The translations under genes were made by a program, and so were the position numbers. A DNA stretch of 64,000 bases, from assembly GCF_018917235.1 (NCBI RefSeq), contig NZ_JAHLOF010000001.1, forward strand, positions 372,001 through 436,000. The letters are read 5' to 3'. The stretch is from Metaclostridioides mangenotii (GTDB taxonomy: Bacteria; Bacillota; Clostridia; Peptostreptococcales; Peptostreptococcaceae). The first letter of the stretch is position 1, and each line of letters starts with the position of its first letter. Positions 9,306 through 18,705 of the stretch are shown piece after piece. The notes under the pieces are model-generated. The model did not search any database, was not told the origin of the DNA, and worked only from the letters and a program-made list of their open reading frames with translations.

Positions 9306-10520
9306 TTATTTTATATAAAACTCATGGTGAATAGCGTGTACTGCCCTTTTCATATCATCTCTATGCACCAAACATGAAATTGTCATATGTGAATCAGATG
9401 TCTGAAGTAATGAAATTCCATCTTTTGATAAACCTCTTACTATTTTAGACATTATACCAGGTACTGCAACTATCTTAGATCCTATAAGAGTTACTTTAGC
9501 GCAATCTCTTAAAATCTTATAATCAAGATCAAAACTATCTAGTACAACTTTTAATTCTTCTATATTTACTTCATCAATAACAAAAGTCTTCTCCTTTATA
9601 AAGAAATTTATCATATCAATACTTATATTTTTATTTACAATCTCATCCATAACTTCTGTAAATTTTTCTTCTTCAGTCTTTATCTTTACTTGTGCTATAT
9701 TGTCTTTATGAGCAACAGCTACTTTAAGTTCATTCTCTTCTTCATAAGCATCCACATCAGAAGTGTAGCTAACCATATATCCAATCTTAGTACCTTTGTA
9801 TGTTGGATTCATTGCGTTTTTTATTGCTAATGTTATATTACCACTCTTCGCCAGCTGAACTGCTCTTGGATGTATTACTTTAGCACCTTTGTCCGCCATT
9901 TGGAATACTTCTTCATAATCTATAAAATCTAATATCTTAGCTTCTGGCTCTATTCTAGGATCTGCAGTCATTATACCATCCACATCTGTGTAAATTTCTA
10001 CTGTATCACATTCTAATGCTTTTCCTATTGCAACCGCTGATGTATCACTTCCACCTCTACCAAGTGTAGTAATTTCACCTTCATCCGTCACACCTTGGAA
10101 TCCTGCTATAACAACAACTTTATTTTGTTTTAGAGCTTGTTTTATCCTACTAGGATTAATGTATTTTATTCTAGCATCTGAATAAATATCTGTAGTCAAA
10201 ATACCGGCCTGTTGTCCAGTTAAAAACTCAGCATTTATTCCCTTGCCAATAAGCATATTTACAAGTATTGTACCAGATATCATTTCGCCACAAGACATTA
10301 TAATATCCATTTCTCTTTTTGAAGGGTTTGGATTAATCTCATTACAAAGACTTATAAGTGTATCAGTTGCATATGGAGCACCTTTTCTCCCCATAGCTGA
10401 TACAACTAGTACCAAATCAAGCCCTTTATCTTTTTGTGTTTTTACTATATCGCAAATCTTTGCCATTTTTTCATACGATTCAACTGATGTCCCACCAAAT
10501 TTCTGCACCAAAATTCCCAT
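9306..10520 (-). CDS. dapG: Aspartate kinase
   Basis: Phosphorylates aspartate, the first step to lysine, threonine, methionine and diaminopimelate for peptidoglycan and spore dipicolinate. The 404 residues start with the kinase signature KFGGTSVE (7-14), with the catalytic domain to about 245 and two ACT regulatory domains behind. It sits in the conserved sporulation-associated order ylmC-dapG-tepA, the context of the DapG isozyme in Bacillus. GGAGG lies within the nine-base gap from ylmC, so the two are probably co-translated. No lysine riboswitch is visible here. Confidence 0.95.
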   Translation of the reverse strand: MGILVQKFGGTSVESYEKMAKICDIVKTQKDKGLDLVLVVSAMGRKGAPYATDTLISLCNEINPNPSKREMDIIMSCGEMISGTILVNMLIGKGINAEFLTGQQAGILTTDIYSDARIKYINPSRIKQALKQNKVVVIAGFQGVTDEGEITTLGRGGSDTSAVAIGKALECDTVEIYTDVDGIMTADPRIEPEAKILDFIDYEEVFQMADKGAKVIHPRAVQLAKSGNITLAIKNAMNPTYKGTKIGYMVSYTSDVDAYEEENELKVAVAHKDNIAQVKIKTEEEKFTEVMDEIVNKNISIDMINFFIKEKTFVIDEVNIEELKVVLDSFDLDYKILRDCAKVTLIGSKIVAVPGIMSKIVRGLSKDGISLLQTSDSHMTISCLVHRDDMKRAVHAIHHEFYIK

Positions 10521-10529
10521 ATTGTCCTC

Positions 10530-10775
10530 CTAAATATGACCTTCGTGTTCTATAATAATCATGTCGTTTCCGATTTTTTTAACATTTCTCCACGGCACTT
10601 CAAGAAATAAGTCATTTCTTCTTCTACTAAAAAATCCTCTTTCTTGAGGTATTAATAGAGCTAAAATGCTCCCTGTTGTCTCATCTAAAATCAGATCACA
10701 CTCTCCTATTATACCTAATCTCTCTCCAGTTACCAAGTTAACTATCTCTTTACCTGCTATTTCAGATAAGTTCAT
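10530..10775 (-). CDS. ylmC: YlmC/YmxH-family PRC-barrel protein
   Basis: Small PRC-barrel protein of 81 residues, of the YlmC/YmxH type that is restricted to spore-forming Firmicutes. It begins MNLSEIAGKEIVNL and contains the barrel core around GECDLILDETTG and VPWRNVKKIG. Its molecular role is not established. The ATG is preceded by GGAGGGG. It lies between pepR and dapG with short gaps on both sides (23 and 9 bases). Confidence 0.9.
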   Translation of the reverse strand: MNLSEIAGKEIVNLVTGERLGIIGECDLILDETTGSILALLIPQERGFFSRRRNDLFLEVPWRNVKKIGNDMIIIEHEGHI

Positions 10776-10798
10776 AAATACCCCTCCACAGATTATCT

Positions 10799-12052
10799 TT
10801 AAATTTCATCTAAGCAGTCAATCTCTTCCACATCTCTTCCAACTAAACAAATTCCTTTGTTTGCTACGTCAAAGACTCTATCTATGACATTTTTGACTGT
10901 AGTTAAGTTGACTCTATTAATACTATCTAGTATTTCATCTGTAGTTTTTACTTTTTTATTAAGGAGCATAGATCTCCCTATCATCATCATTCGACTACTT
11001 GTACTCTCTAAATCCAATATATAGCTTCCCTTCAGCTGTTCTTTGCTGAATTCAAGTTCTTCTTCAGTGATATAATTTGTTTTTAAATCCTCAATTTCTG
11101 CCAGTATAAGTTTGTATACTTCACCCACATTTTCTTTACTCATGCTTGAAAAAATTCCTAATTCCCCACACCTTCTGTAAAGAGTTTGAGATGAATAGAT
11201 TGAATAAACTAACCCTCTATCTTCTCTAATCTTCTGAAAAAGTCTCGAACTAATGCTTGAGCCAAATATATTGTTTACAACTGATATTGCATAACTGCCT
11301 TCATCATCTTCCATCGGAATTCCTTTTAAGCAAAGAGAAAGATTTACTTGCTCCGTATCTTTATTCTTTGTAACAAAACAAGGATTAAAATGAGCTTTAG
11401 TAAATTCTATCTCTAAATCCTTTTTTTCCCAATCAATAAATTTTTCTTGTATATCTAAAACAATCTTATCAAAATCAAAGTTACCAGATATAGAAATTAC
11501 AGTATTATTTGGCACATAGTATTTATTGAAGTACTCAAGTATTGATTCTCGTGTCATGTTATTTAAAGAATCTTCAGTACCTATTATATTCATTCCTAAA
11601 CTATGATCTTTGTATATATTTTCGATTAACAGATCGTAGGATAAATCATCAGGTGAATCTTCATACATTTTGAGTTCTTCAATAATTATAGATCTTTCTT
11701 TTTTAATTTCTTCTTTGTCAAAAGTAGAATTTAATATCATGTCACTTAAAATATCTAGACCTAGGTCTATATGTTCATCTAGTAGTTTTACATAGAAACA
11801 TGTACACTCCTTACTGGTAAAGGCGTTAATTTGCCCACCTATATTATCTATTTCGCTAACCAGCTCTTTTGCTGTTCTATTTTTTGTTCCCTTAAATAAT
11901 ATATGTTCTATAAAATGAGATGTCCCACTGGTCGAAGAACTTTCCATACGAGATCCCACATTAACCCATACTCCCATACTAACAGATCTCAAATATGGTA
12001 TTTCCTCTCCTATTATTGTTAGCCCATTTTTTAATGTCTTTACTTTATACAC
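10799..12052 (-). CDS. pepR: M16 (pitrilysin-like) zinc peptidase
   Basis: Zinc metallopeptidase of the YmxG/MlpA group. The inverted zinc motif HFIEH (His46, Glu49, His50) is present, and ERSIIIEELKM about 75 residues later supplies the third zinc ligand. The second M16 domain (about 190-417) is also complete, so the 417-residue enzyme looks intact. The GTG start follows GGAGG by six bases. It heads the run pepR-ylmC-dapG-tepA. Confidence 0.92.
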   Translation of the reverse strand: MYKVKTLKNGLTIIGEEIPYLRSVSMGVWVNVGSRMESSSTSGTSHFIEHILFKGTKNRTAKELVSEIDNIGGQINAFTSKECTCFYVKLLDEHIDLGLDILSDMILNSTFDKEEIKKERSIIIEELKMYEDSPDDLSYDLLIENIYKDHSLGMNIIGTEDSLNNMTRESILEYFNKYYVPNNTVISISGNFDFDKIVLDIQEKFIDWEKKDLEIEFTKAHFNPCFVTKNKDTEQVNLSLCLKGIPMEDDEGSYAISVVNNIFGSSISSRLFQKIREDRGLVYSIYSSQTLYRRCGELGIFSSMSKENVGEVYKLILAEIEDLKTNYITEEELEFSKEQLKGSYILDLESTSSRMMMIGRSMLLNKKVKTTDEILDSINRVNLTTVKNVIDRVFDVANKGICLVGRDVEEIDCLDEI

Positions 12053-12142
12053 TACATTCCTCCAAAATTTATAATCTAGCCAAAAAATACATAGAGTTTT
12101 ATAAATATCACTTCGCTGTAAATTTTCTTAGTTTTATTTTAT

Positions 12143-12889
12143 TTAAGACTCAATTTTAAAAACATCACTAAGTCTTCCCGGTTTAAGTCCTTTATCTTTA
12201 ACTATTTTAATTATATCACCTATACATTCAGTAGTCGCCTTTGTTGGATGCATAAGTATTATACTTCCATCTTTGAGATCCTTACCTTTTATTCTATCTA
12301 CTATTATATCTGGTTGTTCTCTATACTTCCAGTCAATTGTGTCCGCATCCCACTTAAAAGGTATATAACCTAGCTTTTTAGCCGCTTTTACGGTATCATC
12401 TCCAAAAGAACCTGCTGGTGCTTGGAAAAACTTAGTTTTTTCACCTATAATATCCTCTATAATTTTTTTAGAAGTGCTTATTTGCTTCAGATTATTATCA
12501 TACGATAATGTAGAGTAATTTAAATGTTCATATCCATGATTTCCTATCTCATGTCCAGCTTTTTTAATTTTAAGGAGCTCATCTTTATTTTTTTCCGCCC
12601 ACTTTCCTGTAACATTAAAAGTAATCTTTACATCTTCTTTTTTAAGAGCCTCCATTATACCTTCTATGTACTCAGTCTCCCAACCTAAGTCTATATTGCA
12701 CGTAAGTGCAACATATCCACTATCTTTCTTATTCCCCCTTTCATATGGTGTATTTGGATCTAAAAGTCTAAAAACAGATTTCCCGTCTTTGTTAAACAAA
12801 AAAACAACACCTGATATGGCCAAAATCACTACTAAGATAATTGCTAAAATTTTTTTTAGCTTCTTCTTTGTGAGCACTACCATCATCAT
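12143..12889 (-). CDS. Polysaccharide deacetylase (NodB domain), membrane anchored
   Basis: Likely acts on peptidoglycan or another extracellular glycan. Of 248 residues, about 10-30 form an uncleaved signal anchor. The NodB domain follows, with the first motif altered to CNIDLGW (normally TFDDGP, so one Asp of the usual pair is replaced) and the metal-binding second motif kept as HEIGNHGYEH. In B. subtilis ylxY holds the same position beside ymxG, so this is probably the YlxY equivalent. The ATG follows GGAGGAG by five bases. Activity is plausible but the substrate is unknown. Confidence 0.88.
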   Translation of the reverse strand: MMMVVLTKKKLKKILAIILVVILAISGVVFLFNKDGKSVFRLLDPNTPYERGNKKDSGYVALTCNIDLGWETEYIEGIMEALKKEDVKITFNVTGKWAEKNKDELLKIKKAGHEIGNHGYEHLNYSTLSYDNNLKQISTSKKIIEDIIGEKTKFFQAPAGSFGDDTVKAAKKLGYIPFKWDADTIDWKYREQPDIIVDRIKGKDLKDGSIILMHPTKATTECIGDIIKIVKDKGLKPGRLSDVFKIES

Positions 12890-13041
12890 AAATACTCCTC
12901 CTATCTATGGACAAATTTATTTCCTATTTAATACTATTAATAGACAAGTGTTTTTATGATATGATTTGCTACATTGACTAATTATAAAATGCATACAAAC
13001 ATAAATATTTTATATTGTAAAAAACTCAGAAAACATATCCA

Positions 13042-13178
13042 ATACAAATGCATACTTTATTTGTATCTTTAGACATGCTATCCGAGCTTTTATTGTTTCA
13101 CAGCTTGTTTCTGCGATTAACGCTTTATTTTTTCTTTTGTATCCCGCTCACATACAAATGCATAATGCTTATTTGTAT
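13042..13178. repeat. Pair of ATACAAAT...ATTTGTAT palindromes
   Basis: ATACAAAT-N9-ATTTGTAT (13042-13066) and ATACAAAT-N11-ATTTGTAT (13152-13178) have identical 8-bp arms and share GCATA next to the left arm. They start 110 bp apart. They may be paired operators, or the ends of a small mobile-element remnant. Confidence 0.5.
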
Positions 13179-13210
13179 TATATTATTTTATATTTGAATT
13201 GTAAATAATG

Positions 13211-13270
13211 TAAAAACTGTAATAATCAATGCCAGAGAATCCTTACTCTCTGGCGTTGATTATTACAGTT
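13211..13270 (-). terminator. Long hairpin terminator after the DUF364 gene
   Basis: Arms 13215-13238 and 13247-13270 pair over 24 bp with a single G-T wobble and an 8-base loop. Minus-strand T residues follow. It lies about 60 bases past the stop of the DUF364 pseudogene. Confidence 0.75.
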
Positions 13271-13333
13271 ATTTATCGAGTCTTATTATGCTTTATTCTA
13301 AAAATTTATTGAAAAAATTATTGCCTTCATATA

Positions 13334-14066
13334 CTATTTGCTACAGAAACAAAGTCTATCCAATCCAAGTATTTCAGATGCGCCTGCAATTGTAGTTCCA
13401 TAAAAATAAACTGGTTTTTCTAAAAATAAAAAATTTACGATAGAGTGGTTACATAATGTGCTACCCGTACAAATTATCACATCTGCCCATTCTACAACAT
13501 CTTTATAGTCTTTTATTCCATCCTCAAATTTTAACATCATATTGTATAGTCCCCACAAAGTCTGGGTTTAAATCCAACACCCTTGTCTTGAAAAAATTCT
13601 TCATATTGTCAATTATAGCTGGCTGATATCCAACTATAGCTACTCTAGGATTTTCAAATTTACTTTTTATAAAGATTGGGAAATTCTTTGCACATTCTTC
13701 AGGTTCATTGTTTTTACAGTGAATAGTTCTATCTGTTTTATCTAAATGCCTCATAACAGCATTTAGAGATGCTATAAAAAGGCTTAGGTTATAAGGATTT
13801 TCATTTAGATCAAAAGAAAGTACTTCTTTTAAAGAACCTTCAAACATCGTAGGTGTCGAAGTAAATGCTTGTCCTTTTGCACCTTTGAAATCTGCTTCTA
13901 GCATTATTTCTTTACCTATTAGTATTGGATAATCTTTTCGCCATGTATCTCCTATTGCTTCTGTTGGAGACAATGATTTAGATACTATGCTTACCTTGTC
14001 TAGGTCTAAATTATGCTCCTCAGATTCTTTGCTGAGATAATCTTTAAGTGTATCAAATATATTCAT
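13334..14066 (-). pseudogene. DUF4213/DUF364 protein, frameshifted
   Basis: Putative heavy-metal-chelation family protein, often encoded beside metal or oxyanion transporters. The frame from ATG 14066 (GGGAGG nine bases upstream) runs through the N-terminal domain to VAIVGYQPAI and stops at about 13524. The rest of the protein (VVEWADVIICTGSTL onward) continues to 13334 in another frame. Removing one T of the TTT near 13530 restores DVKIEDGIKDY, so a one-base insertion explains the break. The joined product would be about 245 residues. This is either real decay or a sequencing error. The start overlaps the end of the ABC ATPase gene by 14 bases. Confidence 0.8.
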
Positions 14067-14748
14067 AAAAAAATGCCTCCCCCTTCTGTTTGATATCATC
14101 GTCTATTTTAAATACATTCTCTATTTTTCCATTTTTCATTATGCCAATACTATCAGCAAAATATATAGCTTCAGATATATCGTGGGTCACATGAATTACT
14201 ATTGGTTTGTACTCTGTATATAATTTTTTAAGTATAATACTTACATGTTTTTTAGTAATATAATCTAGAGAGCTCATTGGTTCATCTAGTAAAAGAATAT
14301 CTGGTTCAAATATTAATGCCCTTGCAAATGCAACCCGCTGTTTCTCACCACCACTTAAGTTTTTGATGCTTCTTTTTCTAAGGTCTGAGATTTTTAGTAA
14401 ATCTAATAATTTACTTACTTTTTCATTCTGAGTATTTTCTTTTATATTTCTAAGTTTAAGTGGAAACTTTATATTCTCTTCAACGCTTAAATTAGGAAAT
14501 AGTTCAAAGTTTTGATATACAAATCCTATATTTCTATTCTCGGGCTCTAAGTTAGTAACATTTAAATTATTGTAAATAATTTTTCCTTTTGAGTTTTTGT
14601 ATCTTCCTGCTAAACTTTCTAGAAAAAGAGTTTTCCCCGATCCACTAGACCCTAAAAGCACAAAATATTCATGGTCTTCAATACTTAAATTAATATTATC
14701 AAGCTTAAATAAAGGGAGATTCAGTGACAAATTTTCAATTTTTAACAT
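14053..14748 (-). CDS. Tungstate/molybdate-type ABC transporter ATPase
   Basis: Energises import through the permease encoded just upstream. The 231-residue product has Walker A GSSGSGKT (about 33-40), the signature LSGGEKQRVAFARAL, Walker B LLDEPMSSLD and the switch His in HVTHD. It lacks a C-terminal TOBE/molybdate-binding extension, so it is nearer to the short TupC/WtpC form than to full-length ModC. Its ATG overlaps the permease stop by 7 bases. The gene itself is intact although its binding-protein partner is broken. Substrate specificity is inferred from the permease type and context. Confidence 0.85.
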   Translation of the reverse strand: MLKIENLSLNLPLFKLDNINLSIEDHEYFVLLGSSGSGKTLFLESLAGRYKNSKGKIIYNNLNVTNLEPENRNIGFVYQNFELFPNLSVEENIKFPLKLRNIKENTQNEKVSKLLDLLKISDLRKRSIKNLSGGEKQRVAFARALIFEPDILLLDEPMSSLDYITKKHVSIILKKLYTEYKPIVIHVTHDISEAIYFADSIGIMKNGKIENVFKIDDDIKQKGEAFFYEYI

Positions 14749-15536
14749 TTTTCTTCAACCCCCCTATTAAATAATACTTCAAAAACTGTCATACAACTTA
14801 GAGATATAATAATCAGAATAACTGCAATTCCAACTGCTAAATCAACATCTCCAGTTGACATATTTAGATAAATAGATGTCGGGATAATTTCAGTTTTCAT
14901 ACGCGTTGATCCAGCAATCATAGCAACTGCTCCAAATTCACCAAGAGCTCTAGACCAAGTCATTACTGTTGCAGATATTACTCCCATTCTCAAGTTAGGA
15001 AGAGTTATGTATTTAAATGCCTGCCAGCTATTACATCCCAAAGTGCGAGCTACAAACACCATTTTATCATTACTCTCACAAAGCGCGGTATTTAAAATTT
15101 TTACTGTTAGAGGTAAATTAACAAATACTTGAGCTAGAATTATCCCTTGTTTGGTAAATATAAAGTCTAGCTTAAATAGTTTATAAATTTCATTTCCTAT
15201 TCCCATTTTTCCAAATAGCAATAATAAAGCTATACCAGAAACCAAGTGCGGAAGCGACATAGGTAAATTTATGATCTGAACTATTAACTTTTTAAATGGA
15301 ATATCTTTAATATGTAAAAAATACGATGTTGGCAATGCTAACATTAAACAAATTAATGTAGATATAAAAGAAGTTTTCATACTCAAAACTATTGCAAACT
15401 GTACTTCCTCTGACTTTAAACATACTGGTACATAACTTAAACCTCTTATTATAAGCATTGCTAGTGGTGATACAATAAATAATAAAACTATTATAAAAAA
15501 TCCAGTTAAAATTATATTAAAAAATTTATTCTTCAA
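14742..15536 (-). CDS. Tungstate/molybdate-type ABC transporter permease
   Basis: Inner component of an oxyanion importer: 264 residues with about six membrane helices. The ATPase-docking EAA loop is ARTLGCNSWQAFKYITLP, and EFGAVAMIAGSTRMKTE is typical of the ModB/WtpB/TupB family. The TTG start at 15536 has a weak ribosome-binding site, so translation may depend on the upstream gene, whose stop is 10 bases away. The gene is intact. Confidence 0.88.
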   Translation of the reverse strand: MKNKFFNIILTGFFIIVLLFIVSPLAMLIIRGLSYVPVCLKSEEVQFAIVLSMKTSFISTLICLMLALPTSYFLHIKDIPFKKLIVQIINLPMSLPHLVSGIALLLLFGKMGIGNEIYKLFKLDFIFTKQGIILAQVFVNLPLTVKILNTALCESNDKMVFVARTLGCNSWQAFKYITLPNLRMGVISATVMTWSRALGEFGAVAMIAGSTRMKTEIIPTSIYLNMSTGDVDLAVGIAVILIIISLSCMTVFEVLFNRGVEEKC

Positions 15537-15546
15537 AATTTACTCA

Positions 15547-16006
15547 CTACTTAACTGGTTCGAAACCATATTTTTTGAAAATTTGTTTGCCTTCATTAGA
15601 AGCTATATAATCGATAAGTTTCTGAGCTAAGTCTTTCTTCTCACTGTATGTAACTGTTCCGCCTGAGATAATTTGGTCAATGTTTTTATTAGGATCTATT
15701 TCTATTACTTCAACATCTTCATTTCCGAATACTGAATCTTTTGTTGCTACAGTAGCATCAACATTCAATTTTCACATTATTTTCCTTCCCAAATTTTTGG
15801 GCTATTTCATCCATTGGCTTTTTAAGCCCTGCTCCAGAATATACAAAAAGTGTCTCTTGCTTTTCATTATCTTTTGCATCAGCATCTTTTTGAATAAATG
15901 AATCAGTTTTTTGCTTGTCACTTTCATTATTCTTATTTGAACTACATGCAGTAGCTCCCACAGATAAAAATACAGATAAAGCTATTGCTGTAATCTTTTT
16001 TAACAT
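15547..16006 (-). pseudogene. Oxyanion ABC transporter binding lipoprotein, internally deleted
   Basis: The N-terminus is a lipoprotein signal (Cys21 in the lipobox GATAC) followed by LFVYSGAGLKKPMDEIAQKF, the usual opening of ModA/WtpA-type binding proteins; it stops at 15758. The C-terminal end (NVDATVATKDSVFG to YGFEPVK) continues in another frame to 15547. Family members are about 250 mature residues, so around 100-130 central residues are missing and the two ends are joined out of frame near 15760-15768. The ligand-binding cleft cannot form, so the importer should be non-functional unless another binding protein serves it. Confidence 0.82.
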
Positions 16007-16043
16007 ATTAAATCCCCCTTAAATTTGATATAAATGCATTTTT

Positions 16044-16073
16044 AGTATACCATAATGTGAAAACGATGTCTAA
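16044..16073 (-). promoter_or_regulatory. Promoter of the oxyanion transporter operon
   Basis: On the minus strand TTAGAC (16068-16073) and TATACT (16044-16049) are 18 bp apart, about 40 bases before the binding-lipoprotein start and its AGGGGG ribosome-binding site. Confidence 0.6.
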
Positions 16074-16080
16074 GTTTTTC

Positions 16081-16120
16081 GTCATGTTTTGTTATGTTTT
16101 ATTATATTTTGTTATATTTT
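16081..16120. repeat. Four tandem 10-bp repeats upstream of the transporter promoter
   Basis: GTCATGTTTT, GTTATGTTTT, ATTATATTTT and GTTATATTTT follow one another without gaps. They sit just upstream of the -35, one repeat per helical turn, which fits a cooperative regulator-binding array. The GTTATATT core resembles ModE-type half sites, but that link is only a suggestion. Confidence 0.65.
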
Positions 16121-16140
16121 ACTCGTTTTGAACTTTTTAA

Positions 16141-16188
16141 AAAAAGCCCTATATAATAGATAAATAGTATTCTATCTATTATATAGGG
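16141..16188 (-). terminator. Terminator after the FtsX-type permease gene
   Basis: A perfect 16-bp stem (16147-16162 with 16173-16188) has a 10-base loop and is followed on the minus strand by seven T residues interrupted by one leading C. Confidence 0.85.
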
Positions 16189-16242
16189 TATTTGTATTAA
16201 CTAATCGAATATATAAGTATTCATAAATTAATTTTGAATATT

Positions 16243-18705
16243 TTATTCAGAGAATCTCACTCTATCTATCAAACTCTGCTTTTTAAAATTTCTACTGATG
16301 GCATATGTAAGCATAAATTGTATTAGTATTACAGTTATTATAAGTATTAATGTAGGAATCAAAGGATAATTATAAATTTTTATATTAAGAATATGATTTT
16401 CTTTTGCATATAAAAACATTGCATAACCTGCAATATTACCTAGACCCAATGTAATTACCAAAGTTCCAACTGTATAAAACATACCTTCCATCTGAAACAT
16501 TTTTAAAAGTTGTTTATCTGAAAGACCAATAGCTTGCATTATTCCAAGCTCACGTCTTCTAGTATACACACTGTTAATCATAGTATTAATCAGATTCATT
16601 ACACCTACACCAGCAATTATAATCATAAACGCATAACATACTTTTGACATAATTGCTATTGTATTTTCCCATAATTCTACTTTTTCATTATATCCAGTGT
16701 ATCTTAGCACCTCTTGATCTTTAACCAAAGATTTTAATCTATTTTCGATAGATTTACTCTTACCTTTTTCAGCTATAATCTCATAACTATTTGTAATATT
16801 ATTATCAGCCATATTATCTATAACTGAACTCGGAATTACAATGCTTCCAGGATAAGCAAATGATAAATCAACTAACGAGCCAACTTTAAAAGCTTTCTTT
16901 ACTTTTTTTCCATCTATAGAGACTGTAAGGTTTAGCATATCTCCAACTTTAATATCCGGAAACCATTTTGTTAACCGATTTGACAGCATTATAGTATCGC
17001 CATTTTTTAGATCTTCATATTTAATCTTACCTTCAACTTGATTCTTTTCAAATTGTTTCGCAAAACTATCTTCGTACCCTACTACAGAAACTTGATAATT
17101 CTTTCCATCTTCTTTAAAATCATCCAGTGTCGCATCTAACGATTTTGTCTTTTTTATCTCTTTAACACCATCTATATCTAGAATTTGTTTTTCGAATTCT
17201 TCATTTAGCGGATTATTTTTTTGTATATTATCCCAACTTAACTCTGGTCGCATTTTATCGTTATTTGAAGATTCTATTTGTATACTGTGATCAAACAAAA
17301 TCTCTTCTCTCGCCATTTGCTTTGGATTCGCACAAGATAACACAGTCATTACTACCATGAAAAGTATCCCGGTTGCTCCTAATGTAAATACAGTTATAAT
17401 AGTTCTCTTTTTGTTTCGTGATAAATTTGCTTTGGTCAAACTACCTATAGTTATTTCTTTTGTACCTTTTCTTATCTTAGCTTTTGTCTTTTCATCGCCA
17501 CCATACCTCATAGCCTCTACTGGAGATATCTTTCCTGCTGTAATCATAGGTTTTATAAGTGATATATATACAGTTATAAAAGTTACAATTACTGTTAACA
17601 GCAATATATATATATTGAATAGAGATATCGATCCATCATTTATAATCTTAATCATAATTTTGCTTAGAGCATTCTCTGTACTTACTGAAGTAACAAAGTA
17701 TTTAAAAAACACATTACTTATTATATAACCGACTATCAGACCAATAGGTACAGCAAAACACGTAACTAAGAGTCCTTCTTTCAGTATTATATTTTTAATC
17801 TGTTTTTTTGTAGCTCCTAAAGCTTTAAGCTTGCCAAACTCCTGTATCTTTTGAATATTAGATACATAATGGATGCTATATATAGTTAAAATACCAGCAG
17901 CTACAATAACTAAAGTTATTATTGCTATACCAGAGTACATTGCGGGATCTACATAGTTTGCCCAAAGATACTCAGAGTTTATAACTACATCTCCATCTTT
18001 AACCCCAAAATTCCCTGCTATCTCCTTTGCAAGTGTTTCGATGTTTTCTGTTGTCATTTTATCTGCATCTGCTATCCTAAACATAACCCTATAATTTCGC
18101 TGATTTAGTGGTATATTCTCTTTAACAAAGGCATCCGATGTATAAGCTACAAACATTTTCTCATCTGTTTTTTCATTTTCATTTTTTTCTATTCCTGATA
18201 TTTTAAACTTACCTTGTTTCTCAAGTCCAAGACCGTCTTTTTCATATACTTGATAAGGAATAGATACTGTATCCCCAACGTTTACATTATTACCTAATTT
18301 TTTTATTAGCCCCTCAGTAACAACAATTTCATTTTTATCTGTTGGCATTTTACCAGATTTAAGCTTTACTTTATTTAACGTCTCAGTGTTTTTATCTATA
18401 TTTAGAAATATAACATTACTGTCTTTTAAAAAGACTTCTCCAACATCTATTCTTTTACCTAAGGTTTCTATGTTAACATGATTTTTTAATGTATCCACTT
18501 TGTGCTCTGGCATATCTCTGTACATTATATGCCATGTTGGATATAACTTATTTACTGCTGCTGCTTGAAGTCTAACCATGCCAAGTCCAAACGTCATAGT
18601 CGAAAGCAAAAGAATTGTTGTAAGTGCTATAGCAATTCCAGAAAGTATATTACGTCCTTTATTCTGCTTTAAATTAGCAAGCGCTGTTTTAGTTACTGTC
18701 TTCAT
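16243..18705 (-). CDS. ABC exporter permease with two FtsX domains
   Basis: Membrane subunit of a MacB/Vex-like exporter of 820 residues. The first helix (about 20-42) is followed by a 220-residue outer domain and three helices (about 255-385). A second set repeats this: helix near 430, an outer domain of about 200 residues, and three helices from about 680. Both FtsX domains are complete, including the RRRELGIMQAIGLS coupling stretch of the second. It is translated by 4-base overlap after its ATPase, and a histidine kinase and regulator lie upstream. Such modules usually handle antimicrobial peptides or cell-wall stress; the substrate is unknown. Confidence 0.88.
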   Translation of the reverse strand: MKTVTKTALANLKQNKGRNILSGIAIALTTILLLSTMTFGLGMVRLQAAAVNKLYPTWHIMYRDMPEHKVDTLKNHVNIETLGKRIDVGEVFLKDSNVIFLNIDKNTETLNKVKLKSGKMPTDKNEIVVTEGLIKKLGNNVNVGDTVSIPYQVYEKDGLGLEKQGKFKISGIEKNENEKTDEKMFVAYTSDAFVKENIPLNQRNYRVMFRIADADKMTTENIETLAKEIAGNFGVKDGDVVINSEYLWANYVDPAMYSGIAIITLVIVAAGILTIYSIHYVSNIQKIQEFGKLKALGATKKQIKNIILKEGLLVTCFAVPIGLIVGYIISNVFFKYFVTSVSTENALSKIMIKIINDGSISLFNIYILLLTVIVTFITVYISLIKPMITAGKISPVEAMRYGGDEKTKAKIRKGTKEITIGSLTKANLSRNKKRTIITVFTLGATGILFMVVMTVLSCANPKQMAREEILFDHSIQIESSNNDKMRPELSWDNIQKNNPLNEEFEKQILDIDGVKEIKKTKSLDATLDDFKEDGKNYQVSVVGYEDSFAKQFEKNQVEGKIKYEDLKNGDTIMLSNRLTKWFPDIKVGDMLNLTVSIDGKKVKKAFKVGSLVDLSFAYPGSIVIPSSVIDNMADNNITNSYEIIAEKGKSKSIENRLKSLVKDQEVLRYTGYNEKVELWENTIAIMSKVCYAFMIIIAGVGVMNLINTMINSVYTRRRELGIMQAIGLSDKQLLKMFQMEGMFYTVGTLVITLGLGNIAGYAMFLYAKENHILNIKIYNYPLIPTLILIITVILIQFMLTYAISRNFKKQSLIDRVRFSE

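Larger units (their letters stand above)
12890..13333. other. Gap with two palindromes and a long terminator
   Basis: There is no credible gene here. The gap holds the leader of the deacetylase gene (12890 to about 13000), two near-identical palindromes at 13042-13066 and 13152-13178, and the long hairpin at 13215-13270. The 85 bp between the palindromes are richer in GC than their surroundings. A -10-like ATATCAT lies near 12960 but no convincing promoter is visible. Confidence 0.6.

Noticed and set aside
13042-13178. CRISPR-like repeat pair
   Set aside because: Only two copies, each itself palindromic, with an 85-bp interval and no cas genes in the window.
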